In this document: piece after piece, positions 8,598 to 18,083 of the stretch | How the letters are laid out: every line of letters starts with the position of its first letter | Numbering within the stretch: position 1 is the stretch's first letter | NCBI GenBank assembly: GCA_002291925.1 | Contig: DBAY01000069.1 | Span: forward strand, 1 to 64,000 | DNA: 64,000 nucleotides | Direction of reading: 5' to 3' | Origin: Alphaproteobacteria bacterium UBA998 | GTDB lineage: Bacteria > Pseudomonadota > Alphaproteobacteria > Rickettsiales > UBA998 | Program-made: the position numbers and the translations under genes | Notes under the pieces: model-generated | The model's input: only the letters and a program-made list of their open reading frames with translations | Told to the model about the DNA's origin: nothing | The model's database searches: none

Positions 8598-10772
8598 ATG
8601 ATCGACAAGCCCTTCCGTATGCAGGTGCGGCGCATGGGCACGTTGGCGCTGATGTTCCTCGTATTCCTGTTGGCGCTGGCCACCTATGTCGCCTTCACCA
8701 ATGCCACGGACCCGCTGGGGCCGGAGGCGGGCACGGTGCGCTGGCTGGTGGTGGGCAATCTCATCGTGCTGTTCATCCTCTCCGCCGTAGTGCTGCGGCG
8801 GGTGATGCGACTCTGGCGCTCCATCCGCCGCGGCTCGGCGGGCTCACAGCTGCAATCACGCGTGGTGATGGCGTTCAGCCTTGTCACCATCCTGCCCGCG
8901 CTGGCCATCACGGTGTTCTCGGCGGTGCTGTTCCAGTACGGCATCAAATCCTGGTTCGACCAGCGGGTCAGCACGGCGCTGGAAGAATCGGTAACCGTCG
9001 CCGAGGCGTACCTCCGCGAGCATAAGGACGTGCTGCGCGCCGACGCCGCCGCGATGGCGCATGATCTGGCGCGCGAGCTCCCGCTTTCCGTGCTGCAGCC
9101 CAAGCTGTTTGCCACCATCCTTAACAACCAGGTAGCGCTGCGCGATTTGAGCGAGGCGATGGTACTGCGCGAGAACATCCCCGTCGCCCGCTCCGCGCTC
9201 AGCTTCTCGCTGATGTTTGAAACCCTCCCCGCCGAGATGCTGGAGCAGGCGCGCACCGGCGAAATCCCCATGATCGACCGCGCCGACCGCATCATGGCCA
9301 TCGTGCAGATTGACCCGTTGACGGACAGTTTCCTCATCATCACGCGCGTGGTCGATCCCAAGGTGCTGGGCCACGTGAACCAGGCCTACGGGGCGGTGGA
9401 GCAATATCAGGAGCTGAAGCTGAACATCGCCAACCTGCAGATCCAGTTCACCGTGGTGTTCGTGCTGTTTGCCTGCCTGCTGCTGCTTTCCGTCATCTGG
9501 TACGGCATGCTGTTCGCCTCGCGGTTGGTGGTGCCGCTTTCCCGCCTCATCAACGCCACGGAGCGCGTGCGGGCGGGCGATTACTCCATCCGGCTGGAAG
9601 TGGGCGACGAAGATGACGAGATCAGCACGCTCATCCGCCGCTTCAACCGCATGACCGGGCAACTGCGCACCCAGCGCGAGGACCTCACCGAAGCCAACCG
9701 CGCGCTCGACCAGCGCAGCCGTTTCAGCGAGGCAGTGCTGGAGGGCGTCTCAGCAGGCATCGTGGCGCTCGATATTGATCAGCGCCTGCGCCTCGCCAAC
9801 CGCGCCGCCCAGCAATTGCTGCAACTGGAGCGCTTCGAGGATGCGCGCGAGACGCCGCTTTCCATGCTGATTCCCGCCTTCTCCGGCGTGCTCCGCCGTG
9901 CGTGGGAGGACCCGTATCACCCGCAGCAGGAAGACGTCACGCTGCAGCAGGAAAACCGCACCCTCACCCTGCTCACACGCATCACGGCGGAGATGCAGGG
10001 CGGCGTGGTGGAAGGCTTCGTGGTGACGTTCGACGACATTTCGCCACTGCTCGCCGCCCAGCGCCGCGCCGCATGGGCGGACGTGGCCCGACGCGTGGCG
10101 CATGAGATTAAAAACCCGCTTACCCCCATCACGCTCTCCGCCGAGCGGTTGCGCAAGAAATTTGCCCCCGCCGGCAACGAGGAGCGCGAAACCTTCGACC
10201 GCTACCTCGACACCATCCTGCGCCATATCCGCGATATTGGCAGCATCGTGGAGGAGTTCGTTTCCTTCGCCCGCATGCCCATGCCCAAGCTCAAGCCGGA
10301 GCCGCTGAAACCCTTGCTGCAGAAAGCCGCCTTCAGCGCCGAGACCGCCGCCCCCGGCGTCACGGTGGATGTGCGGGTGGAGCAGGATGACCTGATGCTG
10401 GTCTGCGATGACGGGCAGATGAACCAGGTCTTCACCAACCTGCTGAAGAATGCCTGCGAGGCCATCGAGCGCCGTCCGGAGGAGGTGCGCGCCACCGTGC
10501 CCGGACACATCGCGGTGGATGCCTACAGCGAGGGCGGAAAACTCTTGATTTCCGTATGCGATAACGGCCCCGGCCTGCCAGAGGACAAGCTCGACAAGCT
10601 CACCGAACCCTACATCACCACGCGCGAGAAAGGCACCGGTCTGGGACTAGCAATTGTGAAAAAAATTGTCGAAGACCATAAGGGTAGTATGTCACTGGCC
10701 AATCAGCCGTCAGGAGGCGCTTGTATTACGCTGACGTTTCCGCTAGAGATGAATTCGCAGATAGGCAACTGA
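8598..10772 (+). CDS. ntrY: Nitrogen-regulation sensor histidine kinase NtrY
   Basis: NtrY is the membrane sensor of the NtrYX pair that responds to nitrogen, and in some relatives to redox state. The 724-residue protein has two N-terminal membrane helices (about residues 15-32 and 48-68), a third near 95-115, a periplasmic region and a further helix near 285-305. A HAMP domain follows (LINATERVRAGDYSIRLE), then a PAS domain (about 375-480), the phosphoacceptor box VARRVAHEIKNPLTPI with His near residue 502, and the ATPase boxes NLLKNACEAI, DNGPGLPE and GTGLGLAIVKKI. This architecture separates it from the soluble NtrB. ntrX begins 63 bases downstream. Confidence 0.93.
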   Translation: MIDKPFRMQVRRMGTLALMFLVFLLALATYVAFTNATDPLGPEAGTVRWLVVGNLIVLFILSAVVLRRVMRLWRSIRRGSAGSQLQSRVVMAFSLVTILPALAITVFSAVLFQYGIKSWFDQRVSTALEESVTVAEAYLREHKDVLRADAAAMAHDLARELPLSVLQPKLFATILNNQVALRDLSEAMVLRENIPVARSALSFSLMFETLPAEMLEQARTGEIPMIDRADRIMAIVQIDPLTDSFLIITRVVDPKVLGHVNQAYGAVEQYQELKLNIANLQIQFTVVFVLFACLLLLSVIWYGMLFASRLVVPLSRLINATERVRAGDYSIRLEVGDEDDEISTLIRRFNRMTGQLRTQREDLTEANRALDQRSRFSEAVLEGVSAGIVALDIDQRLRLANRAAQQLLQLERFEDARETPLSMLIPAFSGVLRRAWEDPYHPQQEDVTLQQENRTLTLLTRITAEMQGGVVEGFVVTFDDISPLLAAQRRAAWADVARRVAHEIKNPLTPITLSAERLRKKFAPAGNEERETFDRYLDTILRHIRDIGSIVEEFVSFARMPMPKLKPEPLKPLLQKAAFSAETAAPGVTVDVRVEQDDLMLVCDDGQMNQVFTNLLKNACEAIERRPEEVRATVPGHIAVDAYSEGGKLLISVCDNGPGLPEDKLDKLTEPYITTREKGTGLGLAIVKKIVEDHKGSMSLANQPSGGACITLTFPLEMNSQIGN

Positions 10773-10835
10773 TGTAGCAATTTTGTCACCAGTCGCCCAT
10801 CAAGCGCCTGAACATTGTCAAGGATTGGTGCCCAA

Positions 10836-12230
10836 ATGAGCTGTGATATTCTGGTGGTCGATGATGAAGCCGACATTCGGAACCTAGTCTCCGAAATTCT
10901 CAACGACGAAGGATATTCCAGCCGCACCGCCGCCAATTCCGACACGGCCCTGCAAGCCATCGCGCAGCGCGTGCCCAACCTCATGATCCTTGACATCTGG
11001 CTGCAAGGCAGCGAGCTGGACGGCCTCGGCATCCTGGAGCTAGTGCAGAGCCGCTACCCGACCCTGCCCGTTATCATGATCAGCGGCCACGGCAACATCG
11101 AAACCGCGGTCAACGCCATCAAGATGGGCGCCTATGATTTCGTTGAGAAGCCCTTCTCCGCCGAGAAGCTGATGCATATCGTACGCAAGACGCTCGAGGT
11201 CGCCAAGCTGCGGCAGGAGAATCAGGAACTGAAAACCCGCGGCAAGGTGGACAATATCCTCATCGGCGGCTCACCGGCCATCAACACCGTCAAACAGATG
11301 ATTGAGAAAGTCGCGCCGACCAACAGCCGCATCCTCATCACGGGCGAGGAAGGCACCGGTAAAGAAGTCGTGGCGCGCCTCATCCATGCGAAATCGCACC
11401 GCCGCAACGGCGCGTTCGTCACGCTCAATGCCGCCTCCATCCACCCGAGCCAGGTCGATATCGAGCTGTTCGGCGTCGAGGAAAGCGCCCCGGCGGGCGG
11501 TGCTGAGAAACTCGGCCTGTTCGAGAAGGCTCATGGCGGCACGCTCTTCATTGACGAAGTGGCCGACATGAACAAGGAGACGCAGGGCAAGCTGCTGCGC
11601 ACCCTGCATGAGCAGAATTTCGAGCGCGTGCGTGGCAAGAAGCGCGTCCAGGTGGATGTACGCGTCATCGCCGCCACCAACCGGGACCTGAAGGAAGAAA
11701 TCCGCATGGGCCGCTTCCGTGAGGACCTTTATTACCGCCTGAACGTCGTGCCGCTGCACATGCCTTCGCTGCGCGAGCGCCGCGAGGACATCCCGGATCT
11801 CTGCAAGTATTTCCTCGAGCAGTCGGCCCGTGGCGCCGGCATGAGCCCGCGCCGCCTGACCGATGACGCCATGGCCGTGCTGCAGGCCTATAGCTGGCCG
11901 GGCAATGTCCGCCACCTGCGCAACATCATGGAATGGCTGCTCATCATGGCCTCCGGCTCCCCCGAGAAGCCCATCGACGAGTCCATGCTGCCGCCGGAAC
12001 TGATGGATCAACGGACGACCCTGTCGCGCCCGGAAGATGGCAGCGCCGTGATGTCCATGCCGCTGCGCGAGGCTAGAGAGATTTTCGAGAAGCAATACCT
12101 GCTGACGCAGATCGCGCGCTTTGGCGGAAACATCTCGAAAACCGCGTCCTTCATCGGGATGGAGCGATCGGCCCTGCACCGCAAGCTGAAGCTGCTCGGC
12201 ATCCATAACGACGAGAAAATCCCTGCCTGA
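10836..12230 (+). CDS. ntrX: Nitrogen-assimilation response regulator NtrX
   Basis: NtrX is the partner regulator of NtrY. The 464-residue product has a receiver domain (VVDDEAD; phosphoacceptor Asp53 in MILDIWLQG), an AAA+ domain with Walker A GEEGTGKE near residue 171 and LFIDEVADM, and a C-terminal Fis-type helix-turn-helix (GGNISKTASFIGMERSALHR). The loop that carries GAFTGA in sigma54 activators reads ELFGVEESAPAGGAEK, so the sigma54 contact motif is missing. That loss is typical of NtrX and suggests it does not act as a classic sigma54 activator. The ATG at 10836 gives the proper receiver start. Confidence 0.93.
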   Translation: MSCDILVVDDEADIRNLVSEILNDEGYSSRTAANSDTALQAIAQRVPNLMILDIWLQGSELDGLGILELVQSRYPTLPVIMISGHGNIETAVNAIKMGAYDFVEKPFSAEKLMHIVRKTLEVAKLRQENQELKTRGKVDNILIGGSPAINTVKQMIEKVAPTNSRILITGEEGTGKEVVARLIHAKSHRRNGAFVTLNAASIHPSQVDIELFGVEESAPAGGAEKLGLFEKAHGGTLFIDEVADMNKETQGKLLRTLHEQNFERVRGKKRVQVDVRVIAATNRDLKEEIRMGRFREDLYYRLNVVPLHMPSLRERREDIPDLCKYFLEQSARGAGMSPRRLTDDAMAVLQAYSWPGNVRHLRNIMEWLLIMASGSPEKPIDESMLPPELMDQRTTLSRPEDGSAVMSMPLREAREIFEKQYLLTQIARFGGNISKTASFIGMERSALHRKLKLLGIHNDEKIPA

Positions 12231-12249
12231 CGCCTGCGAGGTTCGCGCC

Positions 12250-12759
12250 ATGCCCGCCCTTCGCGCTGCTCTTCGTTTCGGGTTGCTGATGCTGCTGCCG
12301 TGGTGGATGGCCGCTTCCGCAGCGGCGCAGACCATTGGCAGCGGGTACGAAAGCTTCAAGCCTTATTTCGCATCCCTGCGCTCCAACGAAGTCAATGCGC
12401 GGGTGGGCCCCAGCAAGGATCATCCGATCACGTGGGTTTATCACCGTCAGGGCCTGCCCGTGCAGGTCATCGATGTGCATAATGAGTGGCGCAACATCAT
12501 CGATCCCGAAGGCGACAAGGGCTGGGTGAAAAAATCACTGCTCTCTCCTCGCCGCACCGTCATCACCACCGCGGACAAAAACGAACTGCGCGCCAACCCC
12601 TCCCCCTCAGCCACCATCATCGCGACCGTGGAGAAACAGGTGGTGTGCACGGTTCGCGTGTGCAGCCTTCACTGGTGCCAGGTGGATGCGGGCGTCTATC
12701 GGGGCTGGATGGAAAAAGCCTCGCTGTGGGGTATCCTCCCGGCGGAAATCATCGAATAA
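12250..12759 (+). CDS. Secreted bacterial SH3-domain protein
   Basis: This 169-residue protein has a signal peptide (hydrophobic LLMLLPWWMAASAAAQ) and two SH3-like units. The first is around residues 42-95 (SNEVNARVGPSKDHPITWVY, then GDKGWVKKSLLS), the second around 100-165 (NELRANPSPSATIIATVEK, then GVYRGWMEKASLWG). The Asn-x-Arg-x-Gly/Asn-Pro-Ser pattern and closing Gly-Trp are typical of bacterial SH3 domains that bind peptidoglycan or proteins at the envelope. It starts 19 bases after ntrX and is probably co-transcribed with it. Its exact role is unknown. Confidence 0.82.
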   Translation: MPALRAALRFGLLMLLPWWMAASAAAQTIGSGYESFKPYFASLRSNEVNARVGPSKDHPITWVYHRQGLPVQVIDVHNEWRNIIDPEGDKGWVKKSLLSPRRTVITTADKNELRANPSPSATIIATVEKQVVCTVRVCSLHWCQVDAGVYRGWMEKASLWGILPAEIIE

Positions 12760-12889
12760 GCATATTTCTATATACTTATCCGCACGATGGTCTTTTCGCC
12801 ATGGCGGCGATTTATTTGCGCGGGTTTCATACTTTTTTTACTTATATGCTTTAAGCCAACCTCTAGCATAACGTGCAAAAGGTGTAGCC

Positions 12890-14374
12890 ATGTTTTTCTC
12901 CGCCCCCAAGAACAATAAGCTCGATCGTCTGATTGCCGTTGATCACTCGCTGGCCATCATCGAATTCTCGCCGGACGGCACGATTCTCGACGCCAACGAG
13001 AATTTTCTGAAAGCCATCGGCTACAGCCTGAACGAAATTGTCGGCAAGCATCACTCCATGTTCCTGGAGCCGGCCAAGGCCGCCCTTATGGAATACAAAA
13101 CTTTCTGGGACAATCTCCGCCGCGGGCGGGTGCAGCAATCCGAGTTCAAGCGCATCACCAAAAGCGGCAAGGCCATCTGGATCGAAGCATCCTACACGCC
13201 TGTTTTCTCCTCCTCCGGGCAGGTGACCAAAATCATCAAATTTGCCACCAACATCACGGAGCGCAAACTCCGCGCGGCCGACCATGCCAGCCAGATCGAA
13301 GCCATCAATCGCTCGCAGGCGGTGATTGAATTCACCCTGGACGGTCACATCGTGCGCGCCAATGAGAATTTCCTGAAGGTCATGGGCTATCAGGAAGAAG
13401 AAATCCTCGGCAAGCATCACTCCATGTTCGTGGAGGAAGAATACCGCCGCAGCCGCGACTACGCGGAATTCTGGAGCCGCCTGCGTGAAGGCGATTTCTT
13501 CTCCGCCGAGTACAAGCGCATCGCCAAGGGCGGCCGCGAGGTCTGGATTCACGGCTCGTACTATCCGATCATGGATGCCGACGGGGCGCCCTACAAGGTC
13601 GTCAAATATGCGATCGACATCACCGAGCGCATTCTCCTCGCCCAGCGCAATGAGCGCATCCGCAAGATCATCGAAGCCAATCTCGGTGATGTGAACCACG
13701 CCATTTCCAGCGCCAACGCGCAGACCTCGACCGCTGCCAGCGCCTCGACCCAGACTTCCGCCAACGTGCAGGCGGTGGCGTCGGCGGCAGAGGAGATGAA
13801 CGCGTCGGTGGAGGAAATCGCCCAGAACATGCACCGCTCGCGCGACGCGGTGGATCAGATGGTGTCGCAGGTCCAGGTGGCGGACGGTGCCACCAAGCGC
13901 CTGCTGACCGCAACGCAGTCGATGACCAGCATCATCTCGCTCATTCAGGACATCGCCGGGCAGATCAACCTGCTGGCGCTCAACGCCACCATCGAATCCG
14001 CACGCGCCGGGGAAGCCGGCAAAGGCTTCGCCGTGGTGGCCAGCGAGGTAAAGAGCCTCGCCGGTCAGACCGCCAAAGCCACTGAGCAGATCGCCCGCGA
14101 GATTGAGGGCGTGCAGGCGATTTCCCGCGAAACCGTGGAGTCGCTCGACACTATCCAGTCGTCCATCGACCATGTGCGTGAGTTCGTGACCAACGTCGCC
14201 GGGGCCATCGAGGAGCAGAGCGCCGTGATGCGCGATATTTCCTCCAACATGCAGATTGCTGCGATGGGCGTGGACAGCGTCAACAAGAGCGTCAACGAAA
14301 TTGTGCAGGCGACTAACATCGCCGAGGAAGCCACGCGGAAAGTGCTCGAAGCCTCGGTCACGCTCGCCGCGTGA
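12890..14374 (+). CDS. Cytoplasmic PAS-PAS methyl-accepting chemotaxis protein
   Basis: The 494-residue receptor has no membrane segment. It contains two near-duplicate PAS domains (about residues 15-125 and 135-248), each with the shared core ANENFLK..GY....I.GKHHSMF, as in Aer-type redox sensors. A signalling domain follows, with the hairpin tip DIAGQINLLALNATIESARA near residue 352 and the AGKGFAVVASEVKSLA segment. It would modulate a CheA/CheW array in response to a cytoplasmic cue such as redox state. No che gene is in the window. It ends 12 bases from the convergent nitronate monooxygenase-like gene. Confidence 0.9.
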   Translation: MFFSAPKNNKLDRLIAVDHSLAIIEFSPDGTILDANENFLKAIGYSLNEIVGKHHSMFLEPAKAALMEYKTFWDNLRRGRVQQSEFKRITKSGKAIWIEASYTPVFSSSGQVTKIIKFATNITERKLRAADHASQIEAINRSQAVIEFTLDGHIVRANENFLKVMGYQEEEILGKHHSMFVEEEYRRSRDYAEFWSRLREGDFFSAEYKRIAKGGREVWIHGSYYPIMDADGAPYKVVKYAIDITERILLAQRNERIRKIIEANLGDVNHAISSANAQTSTAASASTQTSANVQAVASAAEEMNASVEEIAQNMHRSRDAVDQMVSQVQVADGATKRLLTATQSMTSIISLIQDIAGQINLLALNATIESARAGEAGKGFAVVASEVKSLAGQTAKATEQIAREIEGVQAISRETVESLDTIQSSIDHVREFVTNVAGAIEEQSAVMRDISSNMQIAAMGVDSVNKSVNEIVQATNIAEEATRKVLEASVTLAA

Positions 14375-14386
14375 CCGCAGGCGCGC

Positions 14387-15799
14387 TTACGCGCCCGTCA
14401 TGATGCGGTCGACCAGCTGCTTCACGGTCGGAATAAAGCCACCGTTATAGAAGGGGTCGGACGCGAATTTATAGGCGTTGTGGCCGGCGAACATGAGGTT
14501 GTCCTCCACGCAGCCGCCATGCACGATGTTCTGCAGCGTCTTCTGGATGCAATAGCTGCGCGGGTCGGCCTTCTTGCCGGTGGTGAAATCGTCATGGTCC
14601 TTCCAGTTGGAGAAGCGGCAATGGCTGAGGCAGCCCATGCACTCCACCTGGTCGGTATGAATCTGCTGCGCGCGCTCCGGCGTTACGAAAATCACCGTCT
14701 CGTCCGGCGTCTTCATCATCTCGGTGAAGCCCTGCGCAATATACTGCTCGCAGAGCGCCGCATCCTGCGGGGTGACGTAGATCAGGCGCTTGCGGGGGCC
14801 AAACGGGATGCCCGCCGTGAACTCGCCTTCCGGCGCGGAACGGTAGGCCATCTGGCGCTCCGAGCGGCCGCGCAGTTCCTGGATGAACTGGTTGTTCACC
14901 GCCGAGGAGTAGAAGCCAGTCGGGCTGAAGCGGTTGAGGAAGATTTCGCCCTTGGAAAGCGTCAGCAGCTTTTTCTTCCAGTCTTCCGGAATCGGGCTTT
15001 CCTGCGTCAGCAGCGGGCGCGTGCCGAACTGGAACGCCACGGGGCCAATCTCGTCATTCTCTAGCCAGTGCTCCCAATCCTTCAGGTACCATGCACCGCC
15101 CGCCATGATGATAGGTACGTGATTCAGCCCCACCTCGTTCATGAAAGCGCGAATTTCCGCCACGCGCGGGTACGGATCCTCCGGACGTTCCGGGTCCTCG
15201 CTGTTGGAGAGGCCATTATGACCGCCTGCCAGCCACGGATCTTCATAAACAACGCTGCCGAGAAACTCCTGCGCCTTGCTGTAGGAGCGCTTCCACAGCG
15301 CCCGGAAGGCGCGCATGGAGGAGACGATGGGATGATAATACACGCCGTACCGCGCCGAGATTTCCGCCAGCTGATAGGGCATGCCCGCGCCGCAGGTGAC
15401 GCCGTGGATGAGACCCTTGGCCTGCTGCAGCACACCTTCCAGAATGCGTTGCGCGCCACCCATCTCCCACAGCACGTTCATGTGGATGCGGCCCTGCCCG
15501 CCCGCCACTTCATGCGCGATGCGTGCCTGCTGCAGCGCGCCGTCAATACTCATGGCGACGAGCTCTTCGTGACGCTCGCGGCGCGTGGTGCCCTGATAAA
15601 CGTAATCGATGCGGCTGCCATCCGCGTTGTAGCGATCCGGGTTCACGCCGGAGAAGGTGCCAACCGCCCCGGCGGCCGCGAAGGCCCCGGCGCTGCGGCC
15701 ATTGCTGGCGCCAATGCCCTTGCCTCCCTCCACAATCGGCAGGACTTCCTTGCCGGAGAGAATCACGGGCTTGAGCTTGGAGGAGAAAGTGTCGGTCAT
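14387..15799 (-). CDS. Nitronate monooxygenase/2-nitropropane dioxygenase family protein
   Basis: This protein of about 470 residues resembles the FMN-dependent TIM-barrel family that includes nitronate monooxygenase and FabK. Matching segments are GASNGRSAGAFAAAGAVGTF near the start, LIHGVTCGAGMPYQL, VPIIMAGGAWYL and GPVAFQFGTRPLLTQESP. It is longer than typical 330-residue enzymes and has a Cys-containing C-terminal part (VECMGCLSHCRFSN). The start is uncertain: I chose the ATG at 15799, but the frame extends to 15838 with another ATG at 15823 and no clear ribosome site for any of them. The substrate is not known. Confidence 0.75.
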   Translation of the reverse strand: MTDTFSSKLKPVILSGKEVLPIVEGGKGIGASNGRSAGAFAAAGAVGTFSGVNPDRYNADGSRIDYVYQGTTRRERHEELVAMSIDGALQQARIAHEVAGGQGRIHMNVLWEMGGAQRILEGVLQQAKGLIHGVTCGAGMPYQLAEISARYGVYYHPIVSSMRAFRALWKRSYSKAQEFLGSVVYEDPWLAGGHNGLSNSEDPERPEDPYPRVAEIRAFMNEVGLNHVPIIMAGGAWYLKDWEHWLENDEIGPVAFQFGTRPLLTQESPIPEDWKKKLLTLSKGEIFLNRFSPTGFYSSAVNNQFIQELRGRSERQMAYRSAPEGEFTAGIPFGPRKRLIYVTPQDAALCEQYIAQGFTEMMKTPDETVIFVTPERAQQIHTDQVECMGCLSHCRFSNWKDHDDFTTGKKADPRSYCIQKTLQNIVHGGCVEDNLMFAGHNAYKFASDPFYNGGFIPTVKQLVDRIMTGA

Positions 15800-16023
15800 G
15801 GACACGGCGGCAGGTGACAACATTACTTCACTACACACATATCCGACGTTATCGGTCGGGAATTACACAGAATCGGGATATTGTCACAGCCCTCCTCTTT
15901 TCGCAAGCGAAAGCTAGGGCGGCGCAACGCACGGCGCGGTGAGCAAAAATGCAGCAAAACCAAGGCTTGCATTCCGCTGGCAGGCCGCTACCTTGTCGGC
16001 AAAAATCAGCCCCATCGCCGCCC

Positions 16024-16878
16024 ATGACGTCGCTTCACCTCGAATATCCCGAACTGAAGGATTACCGCCAGCAGATCGATAGCATCGATCAGGAGATCGC
16101 GCGGCTGCTGGTAGCGCGTATGGAGGTGGTGCGCAAGGTCGGCGTGCTGAAGCGCACGCAGGGCGAAAACCGCAGCTTCATCCGCCCCGACCGCGAGGCC
16201 ATCATGCTGCGCGACCTGATGGCCCGCTTCCGCGAGACGGATTTTCCTGAGTCCGCCGCGGCCGGCATCTGGCGCATCATCATCGGCGCCTCGACGGCCA
16301 CCGAATCGCCGCTCAATATCTCCGTGGCGCACGGGCATGAGCGCGGCAGCGCGGTGGCGTTGGCGCGCGAATATTTCGGCCCCACTCTGCCCTGCCGCCT
16401 GCATGACGCGCCGGAGCATGTGTTGGCCGACATGCAAACCGACCCGCATTGCGTCGGCGTGCTCCCCGCCGACTATCCCGCCGGGCCCGAGGGGCCGTGG
16501 TGGTGGCAGATGGCCACCAACCCTGCGCATGATATCCGCGTCTTTGCGCGCCTTCCCTTTGTACTGTTCCGCCGCGAAGCCGATGCCGAGCCGGTGTTCC
16601 TGGCCGGCAGCGCCGCACCCGCGCCCTCAGGGCAGGATGTGAGCCTGTTCGCGCTGGAAGTGACGGGCGAGGCCGCTCTGCCGCAGGGCATGCGCCCGGT
16701 ACAGACGCACGCCGAAGGCCCGCGCCTGCGCCACCTGATCGAAGCACCGGGCTGGCTGGTGCCGGACTCCCCCGCCCTGGCCGCGTGGGAGCAGAGCCTG
16801 CGCGAAACCCTTGCGGGCACACCGTTTGCGCTCTATTTCCTCGGAGCCTACGCTCAGCCCATCACCGTGGAATCCTGA
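16024..16878 (+). CDS. Chorismate mutase (AroQ) with an unusual C-terminal domain
   Basis: The N-terminal 90 residues are an AroQ-type chorismate mutase, which turns chorismate into prephenate: LKDYRQQIDSIDQEIARLLV, MEVVRKVGVLKR and a closing helix with GIWRIIIGAS. The remaining 190 residues (from about LNISVAHGHERGSAVALARE) faintly recall the substrate-binding half of prephenate dehydratase but lack its usual TRF and ESRP-like motifs. The dehydratase activity is therefore doubtful. The ATG at 16024 is chosen over the longer frame from 15949, whose extra residues are not family-like. hisC starts one base after its stop, and tyrC follows, so this is an aromatic amino acid operon. Confidence 0.8.
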   Translation: MTSLHLEYPELKDYRQQIDSIDQEIARLLVARMEVVRKVGVLKRTQGENRSFIRPDREAIMLRDLMARFRETDFPESAAAGIWRIIIGASTATESPLNISVAHGHERGSAVALAREYFGPTLPCRLHDAPEHVLADMQTDPHCVGVLPADYPAGPEGPWWWQMATNPAHDIRVFARLPFVLFRREADAEPVFLAGSAAPAPSGQDVSLFALEVTGEAALPQGMRPVQTHAEGPRLRHLIEAPGWLVPDSPALAAWEQSLRETLAGTPFALYFLGAYAQPITVES

Positions 16879-16879
16879 C

Positions 16880-17971
16880 ATGACCCTGCCCACTCCTAAA
16901 CCCGGCATTCTGCGTATCGAACCCTACAAGCAGGGCAAGTACGCCACCGCCCCCGGCGCGCGCTGTATCAAGCTCTCTTCCAACGAAAACCCGCATGGCC
17001 CCAGCCCGAAAGCGCTGGAAGCCTACTGGGCCGCCTCGTCCGAGTTGCACCGCTACCCGGACGGCAGCTGCGCCGCCCTGCGCGAGGCCATCGGCGAGGT
17101 GCACGGCCTCTACCCGGACAAGATCGTCTGCGGCGCAGGCTCGGACGAACTGCTCGGCCTGCTGATTCACGCTTATGCCGGACCGGGCGACGAGGTGCTT
17201 TTCCCCGAACATGCCTTCCTGATGTACAAGATTTACACGCTGAGCGCAGGCGCCACGCCCGTGGAAGCGCCGGAGAAAGACCTGCGCGCCGATGTGGATG
17301 CGCTGCTCGCCAAGGTGACGGAGAAGACGAAGCTCGTGCTGCTCGCCAATCCGAACAACCCCACCGGCAGCTACCTCACGGAACCCGAGCTGAAGCGCCT
17401 GAGAGACGGCCTGCCGGAGCATGTCATCCTCGCCATCGACGCAGCGTACGCGGAATGCATCACCGCCGAGGACTGCCCGGATGGCAGCGCCCTGGCAGGC
17501 ACCGGCGAGAACACGGTGATGATGCGCACTTTCTCGAAAGTCTACGGCCTGCCTGCGCTGCGCCTTGGCTGGATGTACGGCCCCGCCGCCATCATCGACG
17601 TGATGAACCGCGCGCGCAGCCCGTTCAATGTCTCTTCCGTCGCGCAGGCCACCGGCATCGCCGCCGTGCGGGATGTGGCCTACACGCAGGCCCAGCGTCA
17701 ACTGAACGCGGAAGCGCGTGAGGCGCTCGCCGACAATGTCTCGGCGCTTGGCTGGCATGTCTACCCGAGCCAGGGCAACTTCATCCTTGTCGATTTTGGC
17801 AGCCCCGACAACGCCGCTGCGATGAACGTACACCTGCTCGCGCAAGGCATCTATGTGCGCGACGTGAAGGCCTACAAACTGCCGCAATGCCTGCGCATCA
17901 CGGTCGGCACCCAGCAAGAAAACGACGCCCTGCTCGAAGCCATGGCCGAATTCCTCGCGCAGGCGGCATGA
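16880..17971 (+). CDS. hisC: Histidinol-phosphate aminotransferase
   Basis: HisC transaminates imidazole-acetol phosphate in histidine synthesis, and many alphaproteobacterial HisC proteins also transaminate aromatic keto acids. The 363-residue fold-type I PLP enzyme has LSSNENPHGPSPKALEA near the N-terminus, LLANPNNPTGSYL, the Tyr-containing IDAAYAE motif and the PLP-lysine motif TFSKVYGLPALRLGW. The start directly after the chorismate mutase stop and the following tyrC gene suggest that it serves tyrosine and phenylalanine synthesis here as well. Confidence 0.93.
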   Translation: MTLPTPKPGILRIEPYKQGKYATAPGARCIKLSSNENPHGPSPKALEAYWAASSELHRYPDGSCAALREAIGEVHGLYPDKIVCGAGSDELLGLLIHAYAGPGDEVLFPEHAFLMYKIYTLSAGATPVEAPEKDLRADVDALLAKVTEKTKLVLLANPNNPTGSYLTEPELKRLRDGLPEHVILAIDAAYAECITAEDCPDGSALAGTGENTVMMRTFSKVYGLPALRLGWMYGPAAIIDVMNRARSPFNVSSVAQATGIAAVRDVAYTQAQRQLNAEAREALADNVSALGWHVYPSQGNFILVDFGSPDNAAAMNVHLLAQGIYVRDVKAYKLPQCLRITVGTQQENDALLEAMAEFLAQAA

Positions 17972-17981
17972 TGAGTTTTTC

Positions 17982-18069
17982 GTCATTCCAAGGCGAGCGG
18001 CGCGAGGGCCCGGAATCTCCGCGCGTGCCGATGAAGATTCTGCGCGACGCTCCGCGCCCGCAGAATGAC
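17982..18069. repeat. Palindromic repeat between hisC and tyrC
   Basis: The element starts GTCATTCC, continues through GGCCCGGAATCTCC and GATTCTGCGCGACG, and ends CGCAGAATGAC. It is a diverged relative of the elements at 22018-22102, 40868-40950 and 56568-56650. It sits inside what otherwise looks like one operon. Confidence 0.65.
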
Positions 18070-18083
18070 GAAGGATCACTGAT

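Noticed and set aside
8598..12230. NtrB/NtrC instead of NtrY/NtrX
   Set aside because: The kinase has membrane helices and a HAMP domain, and the regulator lacks GAFTGA; both fit NtrY/NtrX.
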